A stretch of 7,413 nt of DNA, taken from NCBI GenBank assembly GCA_947462865.1, contig CANHRW010000097.1:1-7413 (forward strand). The letters are read 5' to 3'. The DNA comes from Bacteroidota bacterium. Lineage in GTDB: Bacteria > Bacteroidota > Bacteroidia > UKL13-3. Below the pieces are notes generated by a model, which saw only the letters and a program-made list of their open reading frames with translations, was not told the DNA's origin and did not search any database. The translations under genes were made by a program, and so were the position numbers. This document shows positions 1 through 5,999 of this stretch, one piece after another (within the stretch, counting starts at the first letter, position 1; the number at the start of each line of letters is the position of its first letter).

Positions 1-127
1 CGCGCACATCGGTTTGTGTAGATGCAGGCGTAGCAGTATTGTTGTCTTTTGAACAACTTACAAAAGTGAAGCAAGCAACAAAAGCAGCAACCGCGAAGAA
101 TGAATAAATTGGTTTTAAATGTTTCAT
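1..127 (-). CDS. N-terminal fragment of a lipoprotein (runs off left edge)
   Basis: Reading leftward from the ATG at 127-125 gives 42 open codons to the window edge, so only the N-terminus is present. The protein begins MKHLKPIYSFFAVAAF: a short basic start, a hydrophobic stretch (about residues 7-23) and a lipobox-like FVSC with the Cys at residue 25. After the Cys comes SKDNN and then a Thr/Ala/Pro/Ser-rich stretch typical of a flexible tether. This pattern fits signal peptidase II processing and lipid anchoring. Ser-Lys-Asp directly after the Cys resembles the lipoprotein export signal described in Bacteroidota, so surface exposure is possible. The function cannot be told from this fragment. 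The start lies 21 bp beyond the stop of the upstream beta-barrel gene (149-754), so the two are probably co-transcribed. Confidence 0.75.
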   Translation of the reverse strand, partial: MKHLKPIYSFFAVAAFVACFTFVSCSKDNNTATPASTQTDVR

Positions 128-148
128 ATATTTTATATCTAATTGTAT

Positions 149-754
149 TTAATTGAAGGTGTATTGTAAGCCAGCATTAAAAATACCGTTCATGCCAAAA
201 CCAAGCTCTGCAAATGCACCTAGTTTTGATGATTTTGTAAATCTCCCTTTGTACCCTATTGCAGTTATGTGGTAGCTCATTCCATTAGCCAAACCATTAT
301 ACAATACAGCTAAATCTTTATTGCCTGATACCAATTCTAATTCTGAATCAATACTAAATGTTCCCAATGCAGCGCCTGAATACAATATCAAAGCTTGGTT
401 TTCATTGTTATACCAACTGTAATTGATTTGTGAAAGAAAAGTTGACACGTTTAAATTGGTTCTAAAAGATACATTGTCAGTTGCTGTAGTAACAGTTTGC
501 TTTCCTGTTGAAGCACTTTGATAAGTGTAAGCCAAACCTATCATTAATTTATCTGTTAAATGGTATTGGTATCCCAAAATGTATGGACCAACTGAATTTG
601 CTGCACCCTCACCAACACTGTTTAAAGCATTAGCTACAACATTAGAAGCACCTAAACCAGCATAGAGTGTCATGTTGCCTTTTTTATAAACCTGAGCCGA
701 TAAAGATTGAAATAATCCTGCACATAGCAGAATGGATAGAAATAGTTTTTTCAT
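149..754 (-). CDS. Small outer-membrane beta-barrel protein
   Basis: 201 residues beginning with a clear signal peptide: MKK, a hydrophobic core, and a probable cleavage at SLSA|Q near residues 20-21. The mature part is rich in Gly, Tyr, Asn and Ser, with alternating hydrophobic segments such as GPYILGYQYHL, LMIGLAYTYQS and FLSQINYSWY. It ends in an aromatic strand (LQYTFN), as expected for a barrel of about 8 strands inserted in the outer membrane. No enzymatic motif is visible. The barrel-type call is secure, but the ligand or role is unknown. It lies about 100 bp downstream of the LytTR regulator gene on the same strand and 21 bp upstream of a lipoprotein gene, suggesting a small envelope transcription unit. 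The 100-bp gap contains a possible promoter, so it may be transcribed apart from the regulator. Confidence 0.83.
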   Translation of the reverse strand: MKKLFLSILLCAGLFQSLSAQVYKKGNMTLYAGLGASNVVANALNSVGEGAANSVGPYILGYQYHLTDKLMIGLAYTYQSASTGKQTVTTATDNVSFRTNLNVSTFLSQINYSWYNNENQALILYSGAALGTFSIDSELELVSGNKDLAVLYNGLANGMSYHITAIGYKGRFTKSSKLGAFAELGFGMNGIFNAGLQYTFN

Positions 755-770
755 TTGAATTAAATTTAGA

Positions 771-798
771 CGAAACTATATTTAGTCTTTATCACCAA
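771..798 (-). promoter_or_regulatory. Possible promoter for the beta-barrel gene at 149-754
   Basis: On the minus strand, TTG at 798-796 is followed after 17 bp by TAGTTTCG at 778-771, a 7-of-8 match to the Bacteroidota -7 element TAnnTTTG. The leader to the ATG at 754 would be roughly 12 nt. The gap 755-854 has no convincing terminator, so read-through from the regulator gene is also possible. This is inferred from pattern only. Confidence 0.3.
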
Positions 799-854
799 TT
801 ACACATTCATCCTAAACAGGCCTTTTAATATCCCAAATAGTATCTTGAGCTTCC

Positions 855-1610
855 CTAACCAAATAAAGTGGTGTTTTTAAACCATGCTATTAATTTATTC
901 TTGGAACGGTCTGTAATGGCAACTATCAATTGCCCTGTTAACTCCAATGAATTTCCTTGTTGTTTGATAAATTGTTTTACATGTGCAGGGTTAATCATCC
1001 AAGAGCGATGTACCCTAAAAAAACCTTCTGGAGCAAGTAGTTTATCTATCCAAGCCAAAGGTTTACTAATGATAATTTTACCTTGTTCAAGGGTGTAAAT
1101 CACACAATAACTTCTTTCGGCTTGTATGGCAATGATGTCTTTTAATTTCACCAATATTTGTCCATTAGAAACAGGCAAGGCTATGGCTTCAATGGCACTT
1201 CTACTGAAATCATCTAACATAGATTGGTATTGATTGATATAGTTCTTTTCAAACATGCGTCTGCGGCGCAATGCTATTTCTATGCTTTCTTTTAAGCGCT
1301 GATTAGAATACGGTTTCATGATATAATCAACCGCATAAAACTCAAATGCTTTGATTGCAAAATTTTGATTACCCGTTATAAATAAAAGCTGTTTCCCTTC
1401 TAGCGGAATCTCCTTGAGTGCATTAAAAACTGGAACACCGTTTAATAAAATATCCAAAATAGCCAAATCAAAGTCTCCATTTTTAAGAATGCTTTTAGCT
1501 GCTTCAAATTCACGAACACCTATTACTTCAAACTCTGAAAACTCTTTTTTAAAAAAATCTTGTAAGCCAGCCAACTGTACCGGCTCATCTTCAATGATTA
1601 AAACCTTCAT
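855..1610 (-). CDS. LytTR-family two-component response regulator
   Basis: 251 residues, the usual size for this family. The N-terminal receiver domain (about 1-118) has the acidic pair E7/D8, the phosphoacceptor D53 in AILDILL, T79 in FITGN, and the conserved K99-P100 in YIMKPY. A basic helix end (RRRR, 115-118) and a linker lead to a LytTR DNA-binding domain (about 144-245). That domain has the family signatures LVKLKDIIAIQAERSYCVIY and FFRVHRSWMINPAHV. It should act in the cytoplasm as a phosphorylation-controlled transcription factor. The ATG overlaps the kinase stop as ATGA (1610-1607), so translation is probably coupled and the upstream kinase is its partner. LytTR proteins usually bind paired direct repeats; such a pair lies in the divergent region upstream of the kinase (2320-2351). 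The target genes are not proven, but the flanking outer-membrane protein genes are the nearest candidates. Confidence 0.95.
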   Translation of the reverse strand: MKVLIIEDEPVQLAGLQDFFKKEFSEFEVIGVREFEAAKSILKNGDFDLAILDILLNGVPVFNALKEIPLEGKQLLFITGNQNFAIKAFEFYAVDYIMKPYSNQRLKESIEIALRRRRMFEKNYINQYQSMLDDFSRSAIEAIALPVSNGQILVKLKDIIAIQAERSYCVIYTLEQGKIIISKPLAWIDKLLAPEGFFRVHRSWMINPAHVKQFIKQQGNSLELTGQLIVAITDRSKNKLIAWFKNTTLFG

Positions 1611-2278
1611 GCGCTTGTTTTTGCTATGCTCAACACCAATTGATTGTCTTTTTTCTGAATGGCTCTTAAATAGTCACAACCAAAATAATGGTTGAAATAG
1701 CGCAATCTCTCTTTTAAAAAATACAAGCCATGTGCTACCTGAGGTTTTTGAATAGATACCAAGCTAGGCAATTCGTAACCACTTAAATAAACGTTTATGC
1801 GGAAGCTGTTAGAATGAATGTGCAATTTAATTTGCTGCTGGCCGGGCTGACTGAATCCATATTTCAAGGCATTCTCAATTAACACTGCCAATGAAAAAGG
1901 GGCTATTAAGCAATTTAAATCATCAGAAGAAGCTTCAATTTTAAATTCGATTGTTGTTTGGTAAATTTGATTGTGTGCATTTACCAAATCAGAACAACAA
2001 GCCAATTCTTTGCCAATTGGAATAGCCAATTCATGCTGTTGTTCAAAACCATAATTCACCACTTGACCAACCTGAACAATACATTGTTGCATGGCTGATT
2101 GGTTTGATTTAAACAATACATTTTGCAGTAAGTTATTTAACGTATGTTGTGATAAAAATCGGCCATTTAAAAAATACTGTAATTTATAATAGTAATCTCC
2201 AAATAAGAGCAAAACAATACATAAAAACAGAAAGAATAAGGCATTGCCATTTGAGGTAAAATATGTTTCTGTGAGCAT
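1607..2278 (-). CDS. LytS/YehU-type sensor histidine kinase, minimal sensor
   Basis: 223 residues. One hydrophobic segment (about 12-27) probably anchors it in the inner membrane, and there is no room for a periplasmic or cytoplasmic sensing domain. The His_kinase (PF06580-like) region follows: FLSQHTLNNLLQN aligns with the usual NPHFLFNxLN block, placing the phosphoacceptor at H45. Further on, a KEL motif near 90 fits the family. The ATPase part has a good N-box (IENALKYG, 134-141) and a GL...RL block (GLYFLKERL, 184-192). The G1 box, normally V-x-(D/N)-(N/S)-G, reads VYLSG (163-167), so the expected Asp/Asn is Leu165, which may weaken ATP binding. It overlaps the LytTR regulator by 4 bp and is surely its partner. 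The start at 2278 gives the membrane segment at the expected place; GGAG sits immediately before the ATG, too close for a normal ribosome binding site. Family call strong; catalytic competence uncertain. Confidence 0.9.
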   Translation of the reverse strand: MLTETYFTSNGNALFFLFLCIVLLLFGDYYYKLQYFLNGRFLSQHTLNNLLQNVLFKSNQSAMQQCIVQVGQVVNYGFEQQHELAIPIGKELACCSDLVNAHNQIYQTTIEFKIEASSDDLNCLIAPFSLAVLIENALKYGFSQPGQQQIKLHIHSNSFRINVYLSGYELPSLVSIQKPQVAHGLYFLKERLRYFNHYFGCDYLRAIQKKDNQLVLSIAKTSA

Positions 2279-2351
2279 CTCCGAAAATAAGTTAAAAAAT
2301 TACTTGGTTCAGAATAAGGATTTCCTAAAACTGGATATTAATTTCCGAAAA
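2277..2351. repeat. Three-copy 11-bp direct repeat, candidate LytTR operator
   Basis: Copies on the plus strand: ATCTCCGAAAA (2277-2287), ATTTCCTAAAA (2320-2330) and ATTTCCGAAAA (2341-2351), each differing from the last copy by at most one base. The second and third lie 21 bp apart, with 9-bp cores (TTTCCNAAA) separated by 12 bp. This matches the spacing known for LytTR operators such as those of AgrA. The first and second copies are 43 bp apart, about four helical turns. The region lies between the LytTR two-component operon and a divergent outer-membrane protein gene. Binding by the regulator is inferred, not shown. Confidence 0.5.
2282..2314 (-). promoter_or_regulatory. Possible promoter for the kinase-regulator operon
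   Basis: On the minus strand, TTCTG (2314-2310) and TATTTTCG (2289-2282) resemble the Bacteroidota -33 TTTG and -7 TAnnTTTG elements, with 20 bp between. Transcription would begin almost at the kinase ATG (2278), giving a leaderless or nearly leaderless mRNA. The -7 element overlaps one copy of the 11-bp repeat found in this region. Inferred from pattern only. Confidence 0.25.
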
Positions 2352-2364
2352 GCTGAAAATGGTG

Positions 2365-2397
2365 TTTGAAGTAAATAACATTTGCATTTTAGGTTAA
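2365..2397 (+). promoter_or_regulatory. Weak possible promoter for the beta-barrel gene at 2445
   Basis: TTTG (2365-2368) is followed after 21 bp by TAGGTTAA (2390-2397), a poor (6 of 8) match to TAnnTTTG. The repeat pair 2320-2351 ends 13 bp upstream of the -33 element, a usual position for an activator. A weak -7 element would fit activator dependence. The leader would be about 40 nt. Speculative; other AT-rich positions nearby could serve. Confidence 0.22.
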
Positions 2398-2444
2398 AAT
2401 TTGAACTGAAACAGCTAATTTTATGCCACCAATCTCTAACAGCC

Positions 2445-3083
2445 ATGAAAAACTCATTTTTTAGTATTTTATTTTTATTGTCATTTTTTCAATCTCAAGC
2501 ACAATCTCTTGAATTTGGTTTAAAAGCTGGCATAAATACTGGTAAAACACAGTTCAACGACTTGTCTAATTATTCATTGTCTAATAATGAAAACACCATC
2601 CTGCAAGCTGGGGTGTATTCACAATTTAAAATTTGGCTCATTGGTACTTATATTCAACCAGAATTATTACTTACACGCAGAACCAACACAACAGAAATCA
2701 CAGGCATTTTAAATACCGGAGGGCCACAAACAACTTCCAGCGTTAAAAGCAATGATTTGTACTTAAATGTACCTATTTATATTGGCAAACAATTTTTCAA
2801 ACTCATTCGGGTATATGCAGGCCCTAATTTTCAACTCTTACTCAATCCTCAAACCAGCTTACCAGAAAATGCCAACCTCATTAGCAAAAACGAATTGAGC
2901 AAATTTGTAACTGGTTTTGCTGTGGGGGCTGGTGTCAATATTTTTAAATTTAGAGCAGATATCCGCTATGATTATACTGGAGACATAGGAAGCCATATTC
3001 AAATCAACCAATATTTACAACCAACACTCAATAAGGGAATGATTTCAATTCAATTGGGATACAAACTTTTTGGCACATTGTAA
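2445..3083 (+). CDS. Outer-membrane beta-barrel protein, PorT-like/OMP_b-brl_2 type
   Basis: 212 residues from the ATG at 2445. An ATG at 2382 would add 21 residues (MHFRLKFELKQ...) ahead of a perfect signal peptide, so the inner start is chosen. The signal peptide is MKNSFFSILFLLSFFQSQAQ, with cleavage near residue 19-20. The mature protein opens with SLEFGLKAGINTG, the usual first strand of this family, and continues with GVYSQFKIW, YIQPELLLTRR, DLYLNVPIYIG, RVYAGPNFQLLL, GFAVGAGVNIF, FRADIRYDYTG and a final MISIQLGYKLFG strand. This fits the 8-strand 'porin family/PorT family' barrels common in Bacteroidota. These names reflect fold only, and a role in type IX secretion should not be assumed. 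It diverges from the LytS/LytTR operon and is followed by a yjbR-like gene overlapping by one base (TAATG). Confidence 0.87.
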   Translation: MKNSFFSILFLLSFFQSQAQSLEFGLKAGINTGKTQFNDLSNYSLSNNENTILQAGVYSQFKIWLIGTYIQPELLLTRRTNTTEITGILNTGGPQTTSSVKSNDLYLNVPIYIGKQFFKLIRVYAGPNFQLLLNPQTSLPENANLISKNELSKFVTGFAVGAGVNIFKFRADIRYDYTGDIGSHIQINQYLQPTLNKGMISIQLGYKLFGTL

Positions 3084-3442
3084 TGAACATTGAAGATTTT
3101 AGGGAAGCTTGTCTTTATTTGCCCTATACAGAAGAGACTTTGCCATTCGACGACCAAACACTTGTTTACAAAATAGGCAATAAAATGTATGCCCTTATTG
3201 GTATGGACAATCCAAATAACTGTAATTTAAAATGCAATCCAGAATATTCCTTAGAGTTAAGAGCAACATATAAAGGAATTACCCCCGGCTTTCACATGAA
3301 CAAAACCCATTGGAACACAGTCAAATTCAATGAAGACGTAGATGACCAGCTCATTATAGAGCTCCTAAACCATTCTTACCAATTGGTTTGGAATAAATTG
3401 CCACAAAAATTAAAAGAAACCTTGAGCAATGGCACTATATAA
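3083..3442 (+). CDS. MmcQ/YjbR family protein
   Basis: 119 residues, the normal length for this single-domain family (PF04237-like, a double-wing DNA-binding-like fold). Family signatures are clear: an N-terminal helix (IEDFREACLYLP), TEETLPFDDQTLVYKIGNKM at 16-35, the CNLKCNPEYSLELR stretch (47-60), the highly conserved PGFHMNKTHWNTV (68-80), and a C-terminal helix NHSYQLVWNKLP. The biological role of the family is poorly known; DNA binding was proposed from structure and may not hold for all members. There is no signal peptide, so it should be cytoplasmic. Its ATG shares one base with the TAA of the upstream barrel gene (TAATG), indicating translational coupling, although the two proteins act in different compartments. 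The co-location may therefore be only transcriptional convenience. Confidence 0.92.
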   Translation: MNIEDFREACLYLPYTEETLPFDDQTLVYKIGNKMYALIGMDNPNNCNLKCNPEYSLELRATYKGITPGFHMNKTHWNTVKFNEDVDDQLIIELLNHSYQLVWNKLPQKLKETLSNGTI

Positions 3443-3517
3443 AACTGAACATTTTAACTGCTTCGTTTAAAAATATATTTATATTTCTGAAACAGATTTG
3501 TTTATTTGCCTATTCAG
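3443..3517 (+). promoter_or_regulatory. AT-rich gap with possible murB promoter
   Basis: The 75 bp before murB contain several near matches to TAnnTTTG: TATATTTC (3480-3487), CAGATTTG (3493-3500) and TTTATTTG (3501-3508). None has a good TTTG at the expected distance, so no single promoter can be chosen. A TTTCTGAAA palindrome lies at 3484-3492. A TTTTAA/TTAAAA inverted repeat (3452-3472) is AT-only and does not look like a terminator. murB is probably transcribed from here or by read-through. Confidence 0.22.
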
Positions 3518-4537
3518 ATGCGTATTTATCAAAACATATCCCTAAAACCCTACAATACCTTTGGTATAGCTGCAAACGCAAGTCAATTTGTTGAACTCAA
3601 CACTTTAGAAGAAGTTCAGGTACTTTGTAAAACATTCAATTTAACAGACAGAAAACTCCTGATTTTAGGTGGTGGATCCAATATTCTTTTGACCAAAGAT
3701 TTTGATGGAATGGCTGTTAAAATAAACCTGAAAGGGATGAAGGTCTTGCAATCAGAAGAACAAGCTATTTATATAGAAGCAATGGCTGGTGAAGTATGGC
3801 ATGATTTTGTAGAATTTTGTGTTCAAAACAATTGGGGTGGAGTCGAAAACTTATCCTTGATTCCGGGTTGTGTAGGCGCAGCACCCATGCAAAATATTGG
3901 CGCATATGGCGCAGAGATCAAATCAGTTTTTCATTCATTAACCGCAGTTGAAATTGCAAGCGGAGAACTCGTTACATTTACCAATGAACAATGCGAATTT
4001 GGTTACAGAGAAAGTGTTTTTAAGAATAAACACAAAGGCAAATACATCATTGTTTCAGTTACCTTTAAATTAAACAAACAGCCAAACTTGAACTACAGCT
4101 ATGGAGCCATTCAAGATGTGCTACAAAAGGCAGGCATTACAGATCCAAGTATTCAAGATGTGAGCAAAGCCGTAATAGAAATTAGAAAAAGTAAACTCCC
4201 CGACCCTTCTGTTTTAGGAAATGCAGGAAGCTTTTTTAAGAACCCCGAAATTGCACTCGAATCTTACAACCAAATTAAAATACAATACCCTGATATGCCG
4301 GGCTACCCAACAAGTCAAAACCAAGTAAAAGTACCAGCAGGTTGGCTCATTGAACAATGCGAATGGAAAGGTAAAATTGTAGGAAATACCGGAGCTCACA
4401 AAAACCAAGCCCTTGTATTGGTAAATTATGGAGCGGCAAATGGAAATGAGGTATTGGATTTGGCCAAACAAATTCAAGATTCTGTATTTCAAAAATTCAA
4501 TATTCATATACAAGCTGAGGTGAATATCATTGAATAA
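3518..4537 (+). CDS. murB: UDP-N-acetylmuramate dehydrogenase MurB
   Basis: 339 residues from the ATG at 3518, close to the type I MurB length. A TTG at 3506 is in frame but would add only four residues, and MRIYQNISLKPYNTFGI matches the family N-terminus. MurB is the cytoplasmic FAD enzyme that reduces UDP-GlcNAc-enolpyruvate with NADPH to UDP-MurNAc, the second step of peptidoglycan precursor synthesis. Visible motifs are the FAD-binding LILGGGSNILL (about 48-58), the IPGCVGAAPMQNIGAYGAEI block (115-134), the active-site Arg in FGYRES (R164), the catalytic Ser in GNAGSFFKNP (S238), and the C-terminal Glu in IQAEVNII (E334). All key residues are present. It sits between a yjbR-like gene and rlmD; the 52-bp gap to rlmD holds a promoter-like element, so murB may end its own unit. 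Confidence 0.97.
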   Translation: MRIYQNISLKPYNTFGIAANASQFVELNTLEEVQVLCKTFNLTDRKLLILGGGSNILLTKDFDGMAVKINLKGMKVLQSEEQAIYIEAMAGEVWHDFVEFCVQNNWGGVENLSLIPGCVGAAPMQNIGAYGAEIKSVFHSLTAVEIASGELVTFTNEQCEFGYRESVFKNKHKGKYIIVSVTFKLNKQPNLNYSYGAIQDVLQKAGITDPSIQDVSKAVIEIRKSKLPDPSVLGNAGSFFKNPEIALESYNQIKIQYPDMPGYPTSQNQVKVPAGWLIEQCEWKGKIVGNTGAHKNQALVLVNYGAANGNEVLDLAKQIQDSVFQKFNIHIQAEVNIIE

Positions 4538-4548
4538 TCCCTTGCCAA

Positions 4549-4580
4549 TTTGGTGCATTCATTCACGAGCAGCATATTTG
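4549..4580 (+). promoter_or_regulatory. Probable promoter for the rlmD-GT2 gene group
   Basis: TTTG (4549-4552), a 20-bp spacer and CATATTTG (4573-4580) match the Bacteroidota -33/-7 consensus (TTTG, TAnnTTTG), with one mismatch in the -7 element. Transcription would start only a few bases before the ATG at 4590, so the mRNA would be nearly leaderless; no Shine-Dalgarno sequence is present. This is the best promoter match in the window, but unproven. Confidence 0.42.
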
Positions 4581-4589
4581 TGGCTATAA

Positions 4590-5999
4590 ATGGCAAGAAA
4601 GAAGAAAGAACCTAAATTTTATCCTTCCCTAGAAATTACCAATGCGGGAAGTGAAGGAAAATGCATAGCACGTGTAAACGGTAAAGTTATATTGGTGGAA
4701 AGGGCTGTTCCTGGAGACATAGCCGATGTCAAAACTACCTATCAAAAACACAAGTACGAAGAAGGACACATAGAAACCTTGGTTCAGGCTTCTGCAGACA
4801 GGACTGAAACCTTTTGCGAGCATGTTCAAGTTTGTGGCGGTTGCAAATGGCAACAAATGAGTTACCCTGCCCAATTAAAATACAAACAACAACAGGTAGT
4901 GGATGCCTTTCAGAGAATTGGTAAATTTGATTTTCCAGAACCAGACCCAATTATTGGATCAGAGAAAATACATTTTTATAGAAACAAACTGGAATTTTCA
5001 TTTACCCATAAAAAATGGCTTACGCAGGTTCAAGACAAAGAGTCTATGGCAGACCATGAGCATCCTGGACTTGGCTTCCATATACCTGGCCGTTTTGACA
5101 AAGTATTTGATGTGCAAAAATGTTGGCTGATGGACGACTTAAACAATGCCATTAGAAACGAAATCAGAGCCTATGCCATTTCAAATGAACTCAGTTTTTT
5201 TGACTTGTATAACCAAAACGGATTTTTAAGAACATTTACCATTAGAAACAATTCAAAAAACCAATGGATGTTGATTGTTTCATTTGGATACGACGATGCT
5301 CAACTGAGAAATGGCTTATTGATGCATTTGGCGGAAAAATTTTCAAACATCAGCGCATTGCTATATGTAATCAATGACAAACGAAACGATACCATTTTTG
5401 ATTTACCGATACATGTATTCAAAGGAGATGATTTTTTAATTGAAAGTTTAGAAGGTATACAGTTTAAAATTGGCCCTAAATCATTCTTTCAAACCAATAC
5501 CCAACAAACCTTAAACCTCTACGGTAAAGCCAGAGAATTCGCAAACCTAACTGGAAACGAAATTGTTTATGATCTGTATACAGGCGTAGGTACCATTGCC
5601 TTGTTTATGGCGCAATCAGCTCAAAAAATAATTGGCATTGAATATGTTCCCCAAGCCATTGAAGATGCAAAAGTGAATGCCGAATTGAACCAAATTACAC
5701 ATGCCCATTTTTACGCAGGCGACATGAAAGATTGCTTATCTGATGAACTCATTCAATTGCATGGCAAACCCGATGTAGTTATTACAGATCCACCAAGAGC
5801 AGGAATGCATGCCGATGTTTGCAAAAAATTGCTTGAACTCAAAGCCCCTAAAATTGTTTACATTAGTTGTAATCCTGCAACGCAAGCCAGAGACATTGCA
5901 TTATTAAATGAAATGTACAAGGTTACCAAAGTTCAAGCAGTAGACATGTTCCCACATACCCACCATGTAGAAAGCATTGCATTATTAGAATTAAGATAA
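4590..5999 (+). CDS. rlmD: 23S rRNA (uracil-C5)-methyltransferase, RlmD/RumA family
   Basis: 469 residues, normal for the family. It transfers a methyl group from S-adenosylmethionine to C5 of a uridine in 23S rRNA (U1939 in E. coli for RlmD). An N-terminal TRAM domain (about 9-66) is followed by iron-sulfur cysteines C76, C82, C85 (FCEHVQVCGGC) and C178 (QKCW). The central domain precedes the SAM-binding part: FFQTN (299-303), VYDLYTGVGTIALF (326-339), TDPPRAG (399-405), the catalytic Cys427 in YISCNPAT, and the C-terminal HHVESIALL with the general base E461. All signature residues are present, so it should be active. Site choice (U1939, U747, both, or a tRNA site) cannot be read from sequence alone, so the symbol is by closest family. 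It is followed with no gap by an unknown gene. Confidence 0.9.
   Translation: MARKKKEPKFYPSLEITNAGSEGKCIARVNGKVILVERAVPGDIADVKTTYQKHKYEEGHIETLVQASADRTETFCEHVQVCGGCKWQQMSYPAQLKYKQQQVVDAFQRIGKFDFPEPDPIIGSEKIHFYRNKLEFSFTHKKWLTQVQDKESMADHEHPGLGFHIPGRFDKVFDVQKCWLMDDLNNAIRNEIRAYAISNELSFFDLYNQNGFLRTFTIRNNSKNQWMLIVSFGYDDAQLRNGLLMHLAEKFSNISALLYVINDKRNDTIFDLPIHVFKGDDFLIESLEGIQFKIGPKSFFQTNTQQTLNLYGKAREFANLTGNEIVYDLYTGVGTIALFMAQSAQKIIGIEYVPQAIEDAKVNAELNQITHAHFYAGDMKDCLSDELIQLHGKPDVVITDPPRAGMHADVCKKLLELKAPKIVYISCNPATQARDIALLNEMYKVTKVQAVDMFPHTHHVESIALLELR

Noticed and set aside
811..820. CCTAAACAGG as a terminator hairpin after the LytTR gene
   Set aside because: A 3-bp stem only; not stable.
868..1695. 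Open frames on the plus strand opposite the regulator gene
   Set aside because: They are antisense to a well-supported LytTR gene, with no recognisable domains.
1607..2278. Reading LNGRFLSQHTLNN as a lost phosphoacceptor (His replaced by Arg40)
   Set aside because: That alignment needs an insertion; aligning SQHTLNN with NPHFLFN needs no gap and keeps the His at residue 45.
2382..2444. N-terminal extension of the barrel protein from an upstream in-frame ATG at 2382
   Set aside because: It would put 21 residues before a textbook signal peptide (MKNSFFSILF...) and hide it; the ATG at 2445 is far more plausible.
3452..3472. Inverted repeat TTTTAA/TTAAAA as a terminator after the yjbR-like gene
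   Set aside because: The stem is only 6 AT pairs with no following U-tract of note; too weak to call.
3506..3517. TTG start for MurB adding Met-Pro-Ile-Gln
   Set aside because: The ATG at 3518 gives the normal family N-terminus and the TTG lies in a promoter-like AT-rich stretch.
4214..4950. Minus-strand open frames opposite murB and rlmD
   Set aside because: Cys/Phe-rich low-sense translations opposite strongly conserved genes; no family features.
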